Source: Candidatus Hydrogenedentota bacterium
GTDB taxonomy: Bacteria > Hydrogenedentota > Hydrogenedentia > Hydrogenedentales > CAITNO01
Reading direction: 5' to 3'
Assembly (NCBI GenBank): GCA_011046175.1
Contig: DSBB01000260.1
Location: 1-17,771, forward strand
Length of the DNA: 17,771 nt
In this document: positions 1 through 6,741 of the stretch, piece after piece
Numbering within the stretch: position 1 is the first letter of the stretch
How the letters are laid out: each line of letters opens with the position of its first letter
Made by a program: the position numbers and the translations under genes
Notes under the pieces: model-generated
What the model was told of the DNA's origin: nothing
The model's database searches: none
Seen by the model: the letters and a program-made list of their open reading frames with translations, nothing else

Positions 1-601
1 CAAATGTGGCGAGATTACCGCCATTCTGAAAGCGGGCGGAGGCAGAAAAATAGCCGAAGACATGCGGGTACCGTTTTTGGGAAGCATCCCCATGGACCCG
101 CAGATTGCGGAAGCCTGCGACAGCGGACACGCCTTTGTGCATCATTATGCCGCATCGCCAACCGCCGCCATCATGCATGACATCATCTCATCCATTATGA
201 CGCCGCCCCCCGGCGCCACCGTGACAGTAAATGAAGAACAACCACAAAAGGAGCATACTACCATGCGCATCGCAGTCCCCCTTGCTGATGGAAAACTTGC
301 CATGCATTTTGGTCATTGCGAGCAATTTGCGTTGATGGACTTGGATTTAGACGCAAAAACAATCTGCGGGAGAAGGAATCTTGACGCGCCGCCGCATCAA
401 CCGGGGCTTCTGCCGCCCTGGCTCGCGGAACAGGGCGCCAATATGATTATCGCCGGTGGCATGGGTTCACGCGCCCAAGGGCTTTTCATGGAACAAGGTA
501 TTCAAGTGCTTGTGGGCGCGCCGGCGGAACCCCCGGAAAAACTGGTTGCTGATTTCATGGCCGGCAACTTGGTGCAAGGAGAAAATGTCTGCGACCATTA
601 G
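1..601 (+). CDS. Mrp/NBP35-type Fe-S carrier ATPase fused to a C-terminal NifX-like (DIMCO) domain, 5' partial
   Basis: The gene runs in from the left edge; the frame is open from base 2. The first visible residues (KCGEIT, then AGGGRKIAED, VPFLGSIPMDPQI and EACDSG) match the C-terminal end of Mrp/NBP35 ATPases, including the last Cys of their CPxCG motif. These P-loop proteins carry or transfer Fe-S clusters in the cytoplasm; the Walker motifs lie outside the window. After a short Pro-rich linker the same frame continues into a NifX/NifY/VnfX-like domain: HFGHCEQF, then APPHQPGLLPPWLAEQGA, IIAGGMGSRAQGLF, and the typical NxCDH ending. Mrp-NifX fusions are known in anaerobes. The domain family binds Fe-Mo or Fe-S type cofactors, but no nitrogenase gene is seen here, so a general Fe-S or redox role is inferred. 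A second start signal lies inside the gene at 249-265. Confidence 0.85.
   Translation, partial: KCGEITAILKAGGGRKIAEDMRVPFLGSIPMDPQIAEACDSGHAFVHHYAASPTAAIMHDIISSIMTPPPGATVTVNEEQPQKEHTTMRIAVPLADGKLAMHFGHCEQFALMDLDLDAKTICGRRNLDAPPHQPGLLPPWLAEQGANMIIAGGMGSRAQGLFMEQGIQVLVGAPAEPPEKLVADFMAGNLVQGENVCDH
249..265 (+). promoter_or_regulatory. Internal Shine-Dalgarno and in-frame ATG before the NifX-like domain
   Basis: AGGAG (249-253) lies nine bases before an ATG at 263 that is in frame with the Mrp fusion and begins exactly at the first beta strand of the NifX-like domain (MRIAVPLADGKLAMHFGHC). Initiation here would give a free 112-residue NifX-like protein as well as the fusion. This is inference from sequence only; the match could also be a relic of two formerly separate genes. 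Confidence 0.45.
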
Positions 602-993
602 CGGACGACGTTTTCTCATAAAGTATGGCATACGGCTCATTTCGCGTGTACAACAACTTCTTCCCCGGCTTGTCTGCGAGGATTGCTGTTGCGCGTTCTT
701 GACGCATGGGGCTGTTTTTATGGTATAGTTCCGTAAATCAGGCGCGCAGGCGTTTCTTTATTGATTGCCGTTACTAATAAGGCGAGAGCATGTGAAAGTG
801 CCGCTGTGTGCGTTACTCTGGTGAGCCTACCATTGTAAACATGCTATGCACCTTATTTTTCTGGTTTTATTGTATTTTGACAAGGATTTCTCTGTGCAGC
901 GGTACTTATGGGGGCATCGTTGTGGTTGTTTTGCTGCTGCATCTGAATCAGTCAATTATGGCATCCGTTCTACTTCAGCGACAGGATTTTAGT
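602..993 (+). other. Non-coding stretch between the Mrp fusion and the oxidoreductase operon
   Basis: No convincing gene was found. The frame of the gamma subunit stays open back to 808, but that extension is hydrophobic and does not resemble the family. The stretch holds one candidate sigma70 promoter (699-729) and a TTGACA hexamer (877-882) whose best -10 partner, TACTTA (903-908), has a poor 20-base spacing. If transcription starts near 736, the leader would be about 260 bases long. No riboswitch class was recognised, and no clear stem-loop plus T-run terminator was seen after the Mrp fusion. Confidence 0.5.
699..729 (+). promoter_or_regulatory. Candidate sigma70 promoter for the oxidoreductase operon
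   Basis: TTGACG (699-704) and TATAGT (724-729) are separated by 19 bases. Both hexamers are good (five of six matches each to TTGACA and TATAAT), but the spacer is longer than the 17-base optimum. It is the best-placed promoter-like pair upstream of the gamma subunit gene. Confidence 0.35.
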
Positions 994-1575
994 ATGGATA
1001 TGACACGTCCCGAACAAATTGAGATACGCTGGCATGGCCGCGGCGGCCAAGGCGCCGTTACCTCGGCCGGCATGCTTGCCGAGGCGGCATACTACGCTGG
1101 GTTCAAAGGTGTCAGTTCGGCGCCGGCTTTTGGCGCCGAGCGTCGTGGCGCTCCGGTCACCGCCTCCACACGGCTTGCAAACGCCACCTTGCGCCATTTT
1201 TCCCAGGTTGAGAATCCTGATATGGTGGTTGTGCTGGAGGACAGCCTGCTTGTAACGGCCAATGCCGTAAACGGTTTGGGCGCAAAGGGTTATGTAATAG
1301 TCAATAGTCACTTGGCGCCGGAAGAGTTAGGCCTTTCCAATGGTTTCCGTATTGCCACAGCTGATGCCGACAGCGTTGCAGAGGAAATAGAATTAAGAGT
1401 GTCCGGTGTAATTATGGTAAATACGGCGATGTTGGGCGCGGTGGCAAAAGCCACCGGCTTGATAACGCTTGAACATATAGAGCGCGTGCTGAACCATACG
1501 TTTTCGCCAAAAGCGGCACGAAAAAACATTGAGGCGGCGCGTATGACATATGAATGTACGCGTTGCGCATATTGA
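994..1575 (+). CDS. porG: 2-oxoacid:ferredoxin oxidoreductase, gamma subunit (PorG/PorC type)
   Basis: This is the gamma chain of a multi-subunit pyruvate or branched-chain 2-oxoacid:ferredoxin oxidoreductase, a cytoplasmic enzyme that oxidatively decarboxylates a 2-oxoacid to acyl-CoA or runs in reverse. The 193-residue protein fits the usual length. It has the family signature GRGGQGAVT (residues 15-23), then FGAERRGAPV, and VMVNTAMLGA-like text in its second half (IMVNTAMLGAVAKATG). The start was set at ATG 994 because AGGA (983-986) lies seven bases upstream and family similarity begins right after it; ATG 1000 is an alternative. The C-terminus ends CTRCAY, a C-x2-C pair that might bind metal, though this is not a defining family feature as far as I know. 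It heads the gamma-delta-alpha-beta run. The exact substrate (pyruvate, 2-oxoisovalerate or other) cannot be fixed from sequence alone. Confidence 0.9.
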   Translation: MDMTRPEQIEIRWHGRGGQGAVTSAGMLAEAAYYAGFKGVSSAPAFGAERRGAPVTASTRLANATLRHFSQVENPDMVVVLEDSLLVTANAVNGLGAKGYVIVNSHLAPEELGLSNGFRIATADADSVAEEIELRVSGVIMVNTAMLGAVAKATGLITLEHIERVLNHTFSPKAARKNIEAARMTYECTRCAY

Positions 1576-1609
1576 CGCGTGCGGCTCAAACATAATGGAG
1601 TTACTTATC

Positions 1610-1945
1610 ATGGGCCAAACAAGAGACTGCAACGAAATGACCGCCATGTCGTGGCCTTGTGTGGGCGAGGCAGGCCGCACAGGGGACTGGCGCACCATGC
1701 GCCCCGTTCTTGACCCTGAAAAATGCGTGGCTTCCCGGAAAAACAAGATTGTTTGCATGCAGTGTTGGATGTTTTGTCCGGACAATGTCATCACCAGAAC
1801 CGCTCCGCCAGAAATAAACCTTGAATACTGCAAAGGTTGCGGCATCTGTGCCGAGGTGTGTCCCAGTGATGCGATAAAGATGACTCCGGAACAAGGCAAG
1901 CAGGCGGAACCGACTGTGATGGAGGAAGCATCCTGTGACGGTTGA
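1610..1945 (+). CDS. porD: 2-oxoacid:ferredoxin oxidoreductase, delta subunit (8Fe ferredoxin type)
   Basis: A 111-residue ferredoxin-like subunit that should pass electrons from the catalytic subunits to soluble ferredoxin through two [4Fe-4S] clusters. The start is ATG 1610, with GGAG (1597-1600) nine bases before it. GDWRTMRPVLD (residues 25-35) precedes the first cluster motif, as in PorD proteins. The second motif is canonical: C74-x2-C77-x2-C80-x3-C84-P. The first is not: C39-x9-C49-x2-C52-x3-C56-P, where a classical motif has C-x2-C-x2-C-x3-CP. The segment VASRKNKIV between C39 and C49 looks like a real insertion, since the reading frame and flanking motifs are intact. The stop codon overlaps the alpha gene start by 11 bases. 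Confidence 0.9.
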   Translation: MGQTRDCNEMTAMSWPCVGEAGRTGDWRTMRPVLDPEKCVASRKNKIVCMQCWMFCPDNVITRTAPPEINLEYCKGCGICAEVCPSDAIKMTPEQGKQAEPTVMEEASCDG

Positions 1946-3152
1946 AACCAAGTCTGCCGTAGTCATTACGGGCAACAAGGCGGCGGCTGAGGCGGCGCGG
2001 CTGGCCCGTGTCGAAGTTGTGGCCGCCTATCCGATTACGCCGCAATCGCCTGTGGTGGAGGCGTTGGCAAAATATATCGAGACGGGTGATCTTGACGCGG
2101 AGTTTATTACTGTGGAAAGCGAGCATAGCGCCATGGGCGTCTGTATAGGCGCGGCCACTGCGGGCTCGCGCGTATTTACCGCCAGCAGCGCCAACGGATT
2201 GGCCTATATGTGCGAACAATTGTCCTGGGTTGCCGGGTCGCGGCTGCCCATTGTCATGGGTTGCGCCAACCGCGCCATGTCCGCTCCGTGGAGTGTGCTG
2301 AACGACCAGCAGGACTCCATGTCGCAACGCGACCAAGGTTGGATACAGCTTTTCTGCCGAAACAATCAGGAAATCTTGGACACGTTTCTGCAGGCGTTCC
2401 GCATTGCTGAGCAAGTCAAATTGCCCGTGATGGTTTGTTATGACGGCTATATCCTTTCCCATACCGTAATGCCGGTGGAAATTCCCGACCAGGAAGAGGT
2501 GGACGCTTATCTTCCCCCGTATGCGGCGCATACGGCGCTTGATCCGGCTGCGCCGCGCAATATCAATCCTGTAACTCTTGCCGATCCGCGCCTGAACGGC
2601 GAGGGCGTTTTATGTCACGGTTATATGGAATTCAGGTATCTGATGGAACAGGCGCATCAGGAGGCGCTTGATGTCATTGTCAAGGCGGATGAGGAATTCG
2701 GCGCGCGTTTTGGGCGACGCTGGGGCGGTTTGACATGGTCTTATCAACTGGACGACGCTGATACCGTGCTAATTGCCGCGGGCAGTCTTGCGGGCGAGGC
2801 GACCATCAGCGCGGACATGCTTCGTGAAGAAGGCGTACGCGCCGGAGTATTGGGGCTGCGGGCCTATCGTCCCTTTCCTGCGGATAGTTTGGCGGAACAG
2901 TTGAAACAGGCGAAACGGGTCATTGTTTTTGACAAGAGCCTGAGCTACGGGTATGGCGGGCCAATATGCATGGATGTGCGCGCAACGCTGCAACGGCATA
3001 AAATGGCCACCGACGTGGATGGCTATATTGCGGGATTGGGCGGACGCGACATTAAGGCGCGTGAACTCGCCGCAGCCACTCGCGAAAGTATCGCGTGGGC
3101 GGCGAAGCGGCATGCGCCAAAACCCACCGGCTGGATCAATCTGCAGTTATAA
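1935..3152 (+). CDS. porA: 2-oxoacid:ferredoxin oxidoreductase, alpha subunit (PorA/VorA type)
   Basis: The alpha chain, 405 residues, carries the pyrimidine-binding domain for thiamine diphosphate and the transketolase C-terminal-like domain. Visible motifs are YPITPQSP (32-39), VESEHSA (60-66, with the conserved Glu that activates the cofactor), SSANGL (84-89) and NRAMSAPWS (112-120). NDQQDSMSQRDQGWIQ (123-138) follows, the region corresponding to the NDHSD-type motif of pyruvate and isovalerate enzymes. KorA proteins, in which gamma and alpha are usually fused, are organised differently, so pyruvate or branched-chain 2-oxoacids are likelier substrates than 2-oxoglutarate. Translation starts at GTG 1935, with GGAGG (1921-1925) nine bases upstream, inside the end of the delta gene; coupling of the two is likely. 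Confidence 0.92.
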   Translation: MTVETKSAVVITGNKAAAEAARLARVEVVAAYPITPQSPVVEALAKYIETGDLDAEFITVESEHSAMGVCIGAATAGSRVFTASSANGLAYMCEQLSWVAGSRLPIVMGCANRAMSAPWSVLNDQQDSMSQRDQGWIQLFCRNNQEILDTFLQAFRIAEQVKLPVMVCYDGYILSHTVMPVEIPDQEEVDAYLPPYAAHTALDPAAPRNINPVTLADPRLNGEGVLCHGYMEFRYLMEQAHQEALDVIVKADEEFGARFGRRWGGLTWSYQLDDADTVLIAAGSLAGEATISADMLREEGVRAGVLGLRAYRPFPADSLAEQLKQAKRVIVFDKSLSYGYGGPICMDVRATLQRHKMATDVDGYIAGLGGRDIKARELAAATRESIAWAAKRHAPKPTGWINLQL

Positions 3153-3187
3153 GATAATTGCGCCGGGTTACTTACTGGAGACACATA

Positions 3188-4099
3188 ATGGCAACAAACG
3201 CATTGAATCTCCCCGAAAACGAATACCTGCTTCCAGGCAACCGCGCTTGCGCGGGGTGCAGTGTCGGCATTGTTTTCCGCCATCTCAGCAAAGCGCTTGA
3301 GGGCAAGGCCATATTTGTCGTGCCCGCCAGCTGCTTCACTGTGCTGTGCGGCATGTATCCAACCGCGTCAGTAACGGTTCCGGTGATGAACAGCGTATTT
3401 CCCGGCACGGCGGCTTGCGCATCCGGCATAGCCGCCTCGCTTAAGAAGCAGGGCAGGGAGGATATAACCGTTGTGGCGATGGCAGGCGACGGAGGCACCG
3501 CCGATATAGGCATACAGGGACTCAGCGGGGCGGCGGAGCGCAACGCCAATGTGTTTTTTGTTTGTTATGATAATGAGGCCTATATGAACACCGGCACACA
3601 GCGTTCCGGGCTTACGCCGTTGGGCGCGCGAACGTCCACAACGCCCACCTTGGGCAAGGGGCAGTTTCCCAAGGATATGCCCGCCATTGTGGAGGCGCAT
3701 GATGTGCCCTATATTGCGACTGCAAGCCCCGGTTATCCCGGCGACCTGTATGACAAGGTGCGCAAGGCGCGCGCCATCTTTGGAACACGCTATATGCACA
3801 TTAACGCGCCGTGTCCGGCAGGCTGGCAGTTCGCCCCTGGCCAAACCGTGGCAATGGCAAAAAGCGCTGTGGAAACGCGGGCATTTATACTTTATGAAAT
3901 AGAAAACGGGAAATTCCGGCTTACGGGCAGGAGTCTCGCGTTGGCCGGCAAAGACAAATTCCCGGGTATCAGTGAGTTTCTACGCCATCAGGGAAGATTT
4001 AGTAAACTGGACGAAGCGTTGGCGGCGCAGTTGCAGGCGCGAGTTGAAGAACGGTGGCGCCAAGCCGTGGCGCGGCATATTGCCTGTGAACAGCAATAA
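3188..4099 (+). CDS. porB: 2-oxoacid:ferredoxin oxidoreductase, beta subunit (PorB/VorB type)
   Basis: The beta chain, 303 residues, binds the diphosphate of thiamine diphosphate and the proximal [4Fe-4S] cluster. The TPP motif is GDGGTADIG (100-108) with YDNEAYMNTG (127-136) supplying Mg2+ and cofactor ligands. Cluster ligands are probably C21, C24, C49 and C209, in the C-x2-C-x24-C ... C pattern of the family. ATG 3188 was chosen because GGAG (3177-3180) sits seven bases before it; a longer in-frame reading from 3158 has no such site and adds nothing family-like. It follows the alpha gene after 35 bases and closes the four-gene set, so all subunits of the enzyme are present and intact. Confidence 0.92.
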   Translation: MATNALNLPENEYLLPGNRACAGCSVGIVFRHLSKALEGKAIFVVPASCFTVLCGMYPTASVTVPVMNSVFPGTAACASGIAASLKKQGREDITVVAMAGDGGTADIGIQGLSGAAERNANVFFVCYDNEAYMNTGTQRSGLTPLGARTSTTPTLGKGQFPKDMPAIVEAHDVPYIATASPGYPGDLYDKVRKARAIFGTRYMHINAPCPAGWQFAPGQTVAMAKSAVETRAFILYEIENGKFRLTGRSLALAGKDKFPGISEFLRHQGRFSKLDEALAAQLQARVEERWRQAVARHIACEQQ

Positions 4100-4175
4100 A
4101 AGAATAATCCAGATTTGGAATAGATGAAAAATACAAAGCGTTCTGTTATGTGAATGCAACAAAAAGGAAAAAGTT

Positions 4176-4406
4176 ATGGCAGAAACAAATCGTTTTTCAG
4201 CGGATATGACAGTTGCGGATGCGATGGCAAAACATCCGCGTGCTGCGGAGGTTTTTGCAGCCTTTCATTTGGGAGGATGCGCCCATTGCCACGTCAACGC
4301 GTACGAGACAATTCAACAGGTGTGCGATGCCTACGGCGTGGAGGTGAACATCCTTCTGGAGGTATTGGAAGGACTTTTTGAAAGTGAAGCCGACGCAAAT
4401 GCATGA
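4176..4406 (+). CDS. Small DUF1858-type (prismane-associated redox disulfide) protein
   Basis: A 76-residue protein fits the DUF1858 family: MTVADAMAKHPRAAEVF (11-27), then GGCAHC with C35-x2-C38, and ETIQQVCDAYGVEVNILLEVLEGL, the usual helical end. The family is found alone or next to hybrid cluster proteins and iron-cluster repair proteins (ScdA/YtfE N-terminus), and the CxxC pair is thought to be redox active or to touch Fe-S clusters. Its biochemical role is not settled. AGGA (4165-4168) lies seven bases before the ATG. It starts 76 bases after the oxidoreductase beta gene, same strand, without an obvious terminator between, so it may belong to that operon. A helper or redox-sensor role for the Fe-S oxidoreductase is inference. 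Confidence 0.85.
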   Translation: MAETNRFSADMTVADAMAKHPRAAEVFAAFHLGGCAHCHVNAYETIQQVCDAYGVEVNILLEVLEGLFESEADANA

Positions 4407-4563
4407 TGCATGCATACAACAACGTGGTCGGCAATTGATGTGAGGCATCCGTGCAGTAAACAAATACGTCGAAGGGGGATAGCGAATTTTTTTACTAATG
4501 ACAGGTGCGTTGAGGCAATGATTGGGCAAATGATGCTTGGAAAAAAGCCTTTGACTGACAAAT

Positions 4564-4725
4564 TGTTGGAAACTGTTTAGCGCATTTTTTTCGGCATTTC
4601 CGGCGGCTGTTTTTCATTGTTCACAACCCCTTTGATTCTATTAATTTGAGGTAATGCATATTAGTAGTAAATCAAAAGCTTGAAAACAATACTGTAACCG
4701 TGTATTATATTGCCTGTTGGAAACT
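4564..4725 (+). repeat. 11-base direct repeat TGTTGGAAACT flanking the promoter
   Basis: TGTTGGAAACT occurs at 4564-4574 and again at 4715-4725, with start positions 151 bases apart. The second copy overlaps the expected transcription start of the promoter at 4680-4708. The spacing and position suit operator sites, possibly for the HTH protein encoded just downstream, but that is inference. An 11-base identity within about 350 bases is unlikely but not impossible by chance. Confidence 0.4.
4680..4708 (+). promoter_or_regulatory. Likely sigma70 promoter of the HTH-receiver gene
   Basis: TTGAAA (4680-4685) and TATTAT (4703-4708) are separated by exactly 17 bases, in an A/T-rich setting 55 bases before the ATG of the regulator. 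This is the best promoter match in the window by hexamers and spacing together. Confidence 0.6.
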
Positions 4726-4762
4726 ATAAAACCCAATAATCCATGTAAAGGTAAATATTGTT

Positions 4763-5341
4763 ATGGAAGCAAAACAATCTTTCAGCACATCTGAGGTAGC
4801 AAGATATTGTCACGTAACGGCGGATACCATTCGCAAATGGGCGGAAGCGGGGCGCCTGCGTGTGTTCAAAACGCCCGGCGGGCACCGGCGTATCCGGCGT
4901 GATGATCTTGTCCGGTTTATGAAAGACAACAATATTCCTTTGCATGAAGACTTGGGCAACCCGGGCGTAAAAATCCTCGTCGTGGATGATGAGAAGGCGG
5001 TACTGTCCGTAATTCGCCGTTTTCTTGAGCGTTCCGAAACGCCATTCCAAATAGAAGTTGCTTTGGATGGTTTTGATGCGGGTCAGATGGTCGCAGGGTT
5101 CAAGCCGGACGTGGTTTTTCTGGATTTACGTCTTCCCGGCATTGACGGATTTGAAGTATGCCGTCGTATCAAGCACAACCCCATGACCGAATCAACGCAA
5201 GTTATTGCCATGACCGGTTACTATCAGGGCGAGGCGGCGCAACGCATTCTTGACATGGGCGCCACGCTGTTGCTGCAAAAACCTTTTACCCCGGATGACC
5301 TGCGCCGCGCTTTGGCGAAAGTCGGCGTGGACGTTACGTGA
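4763..5341 (+). CDS. Hybrid regulator: excisionase/MerR-like HTH followed by a receiver domain
   Basis: 192 residues with two clear domains. Residues 5-55 are an excisionase/MerR-like winged helix: FSTSEVARYCHVTADTIRKW, then GRLRVFKTPGGHRRIRRDDLVRF, in which the TPGGHRR wing is diagnostic. Residues 68-190 are a CheY-like receiver: acidic pair D75/D76, phospho-acceptor D121 in VVFLDLRLPG, T151 in AMTGY and K173 in LQKPF, so every residue needed for phosphorylation is present. The order (DNA binding first, receiver last) is the reverse of most response regulators, and no output domain follows. Phosphorylation probably changes DNA binding or dimerisation of the N-terminal HTH. No histidine kinase lies in the window, so it is an orphan here. 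The start has AAGG (4748-4751) eleven bases upstream. It converges on the sigma54 activator, with 29 bases between stops. Such hybrids occur in other bacterial genomes; the target genes are unknown. Confidence 0.88.
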   Translation: MEAKQSFSTSEVARYCHVTADTIRKWAEAGRLRVFKTPGGHRRIRRDDLVRFMKDNNIPLHEDLGNPGVKILVVDDEKAVLSVIRRFLERSETPFQIEVALDGFDAGQMVAGFKPDVVFLDLRLPGIDGFEVCRRIKHNPMTESTQVIAMTGYYQGEAAQRILDMGATLLLQKPFTPDDLRRALAKVGVDVT

Positions 5342-5370
5342 CCCAAAGATGCGTGTGCAAAGGGCGGCGA

Positions 5371-6741
5371 CTATTTTGCGGCTATCCCTAATTGTTTGAT
5401 TTTCCGGAAAAGCGTGCTCTTATGTATGCCGAGCTCGCGCGCGGCGGCAAGGCGGTTTCCGTTGTTTCGGCGCAATGCGTCAAGGATGACTTGTTTTTCC
5501 GTATTATGAACAACTGCATTGAGGGGCGCGGCGTGTGGGGCGCCGTTGGCGGTACGCGCGCCGAGGTGTTCCGGCAGGGATGCAATGTCAATGGTTCCTT
5601 GTGAGGAAGACAATACGAAGGCGTGTTCGATTATGTTTTCCAGCTCGCGCACATTACCCGGATAATCATGGGCCATGAGAACGGCCATAGTTTCAGGGGT
5701 GACGTCTTCAATAGCGCGGTCCTGTATGCAGTTCAGCCTGTTAATAAAGCGGTCCACCAGCAAAGGGATATCTTCTTTTCGTTCGCGCAGCGGCGGCAGT
5801 TCCATTTGCACCACATTTATCCGGTAAAACAGGTCGCTGCGAAACGCGCCTGTTTTCGCCATCTCGCCGAGATTTTTGTTCGTGGCCGTAATGACGCGGG
5901 CGTTTGCCGTTACTGATTTTGTGGCGCCCAAAGGCTCATAGGCGCGCTCCTGCAATACGCGAAGCAGTCGCACCTGTAACGCGGGACTGATGTCGCCTAT
6001 TTCATCCAGAAACAGTGTGCCGCCTTCCGCCAATGCGAAGCGTCCCGGCTTGTCTTTTTCGGCGCCGGTGAATGCGCCCGCCTGGTAGCCGAACAACTCC
6101 GATTCCAGCAGAGTGTCCGGCAGCGCGGCGCAGTTCACGGCAACGAACGGCTTGTCGCATCTACGGCTTAAGTGGTGGATGGCGCGGGCGAGGAGTTCTT
6201 TTCCCGTGCCGGTTTCTCCTTGGATTAATACCGTGCTTTCGCTTGCCGCCACTTGCGGTAAAATATCAAAAAGGCGCCGCATCTTTGCGCTTCGGCTTAC
6301 AATATCGCCCATCTCGAAGCGCCCCTCGAGCTCTTTGCGCAGTTCCTCGACAACGCTCAAGTCGCGGAAGGTTTCGGCGCCGCCCGCCACCTTGCCGGAC
6401 TTGTCGCGCAACAGAGCCGTTGACACGCTGATGGGAATGCGGTTCCCTTCCGCGTCAATGATATAACACGCGCGATTGACGAGCGGCTTGCCGGTTTCCA
6501 TGGTGTGGCGTAATGCGCAGTCTGTCTCGCACATGCTGGCGCGGAATACGTCAGAGCAGCGTTTGCCCAGCGCTTCTTCGCGGGGGATGCCGGTAATGGC
6601 CTCCGCCGCGCGGTTGAAGGTGGTTATGCGCCATTCGTTGTCCACGGTGAACACCCCGTCCGAGATGCTTTCCAGTATGGCTTCATAGGGCTGCGAAACG
6701 GCGATGCGCTCTTTGTTATTTTTCATATTGCCGCTACTCAT
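5371..6741 (-). CDS. PAS-containing sigma54-dependent transcriptional activator (NtrC family)
   Basis: 456 residues in three domains. A PAS domain (about 16-128) has IPREEALGKRCSDVF and carries C62, C71, C75 and C92, with C71-x3-C75 in a CETDCAL motif often seen in PAS domains of such activators; a redox or metal role is possible but unproven. The AAA+ domain (about 145-375) has Walker A GETGTGKE (175-182), the sigma54-contacting GAFTGA loop (222-227), Walker B GTLFLDE (241-247) and arginine fingers in FRSDLFYRIN (300-309). A Fis-type HTH ends the protein (about 416-452: NNGNRLAAARELGIHKSTLF). All functional motifs are intact, so it should activate sigma54 promoters in response to a signal sensed by the PAS domain. 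It has no receiver domain. The ATG overlaps the stop of the upstream membrane protein gene by ATGA, implying coupling; an internal ATG at 6726 is an alternative start. Its target promoters were not identified. Confidence 0.93.
   Translation of the reverse strand: MSSGNMKNNKERIAVSQPYEAILESISDGVFTVDNEWRITTFNRAAEAITGIPREEALGKRCSDVFRASMCETDCALRHTMETGKPLVNRACYIIDAEGNRIPISVSTALLRDKSGKVAGGAETFRDLSVVEELRKELEGRFEMGDIVSRSAKMRRLFDILPQVAASESTVLIQGETGTGKELLARAIHHLSRRCDKPFVAVNCAALPDTLLESELFGYQAGAFTGAEKDKPGRFALAEGGTLFLDEIGDISPALQVRLLRVLQERAYEPLGATKSVTANARVITATNKNLGEMAKTGAFRSDLFYRINVVQMELPPLRERKEDIPLLVDRFINRLNCIQDRAIEDVTPETMAVLMAHDYPGNVRELENIIEHAFVLSSSQGTIDIASLPEHLGARTANGAPHAAPLNAVVHNTEKQVILDALRRNNGNRLAAARELGIHKSTLFRKIKQLGIAAK

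Larger units (their letters stand above)
4407..4762 (+). other. Intergenic region upstream of the HTH-receiver regulator
   Basis: This 356-base stretch has no credible gene and is A/T-richer than its neighbours. It begins with the palindrome ATGCATGCAT (4406-4415) touching the DUF1858 stop codon. It holds an 11-base direct repeat, TGTTGGAAACT, at 4564-4574 and 4715-4725, and a strong promoter-like pair at 4680-4708. No terminator with a T-run was recognised after the DUF1858 gene. Confidence 0.6.

Noticed and set aside
1..601. Nitrogen-fixation gene cluster suggested by the NifX-like domain
   Set aside because: No nitrogenase or NifB/NifE/NifN gene is present; NifX-like domains fused to Mrp occur in organisms without nitrogenase.
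923..938. Possible sigma54 (-24/-12) promoter before the oxidoreductase operon
   Set aside because: GG and GC are ten bases apart, as required, but the CAC after GG is absent and TTGC reads CTGC; too weak to call.
808..993. N-terminal extension of the gamma subunit with a hydrophobic segment
   Set aside because: The frame is open, but the extension is unlike the family, has no good ribosome site, and AGGA plus ATG at 994 matches the normal N-terminus.
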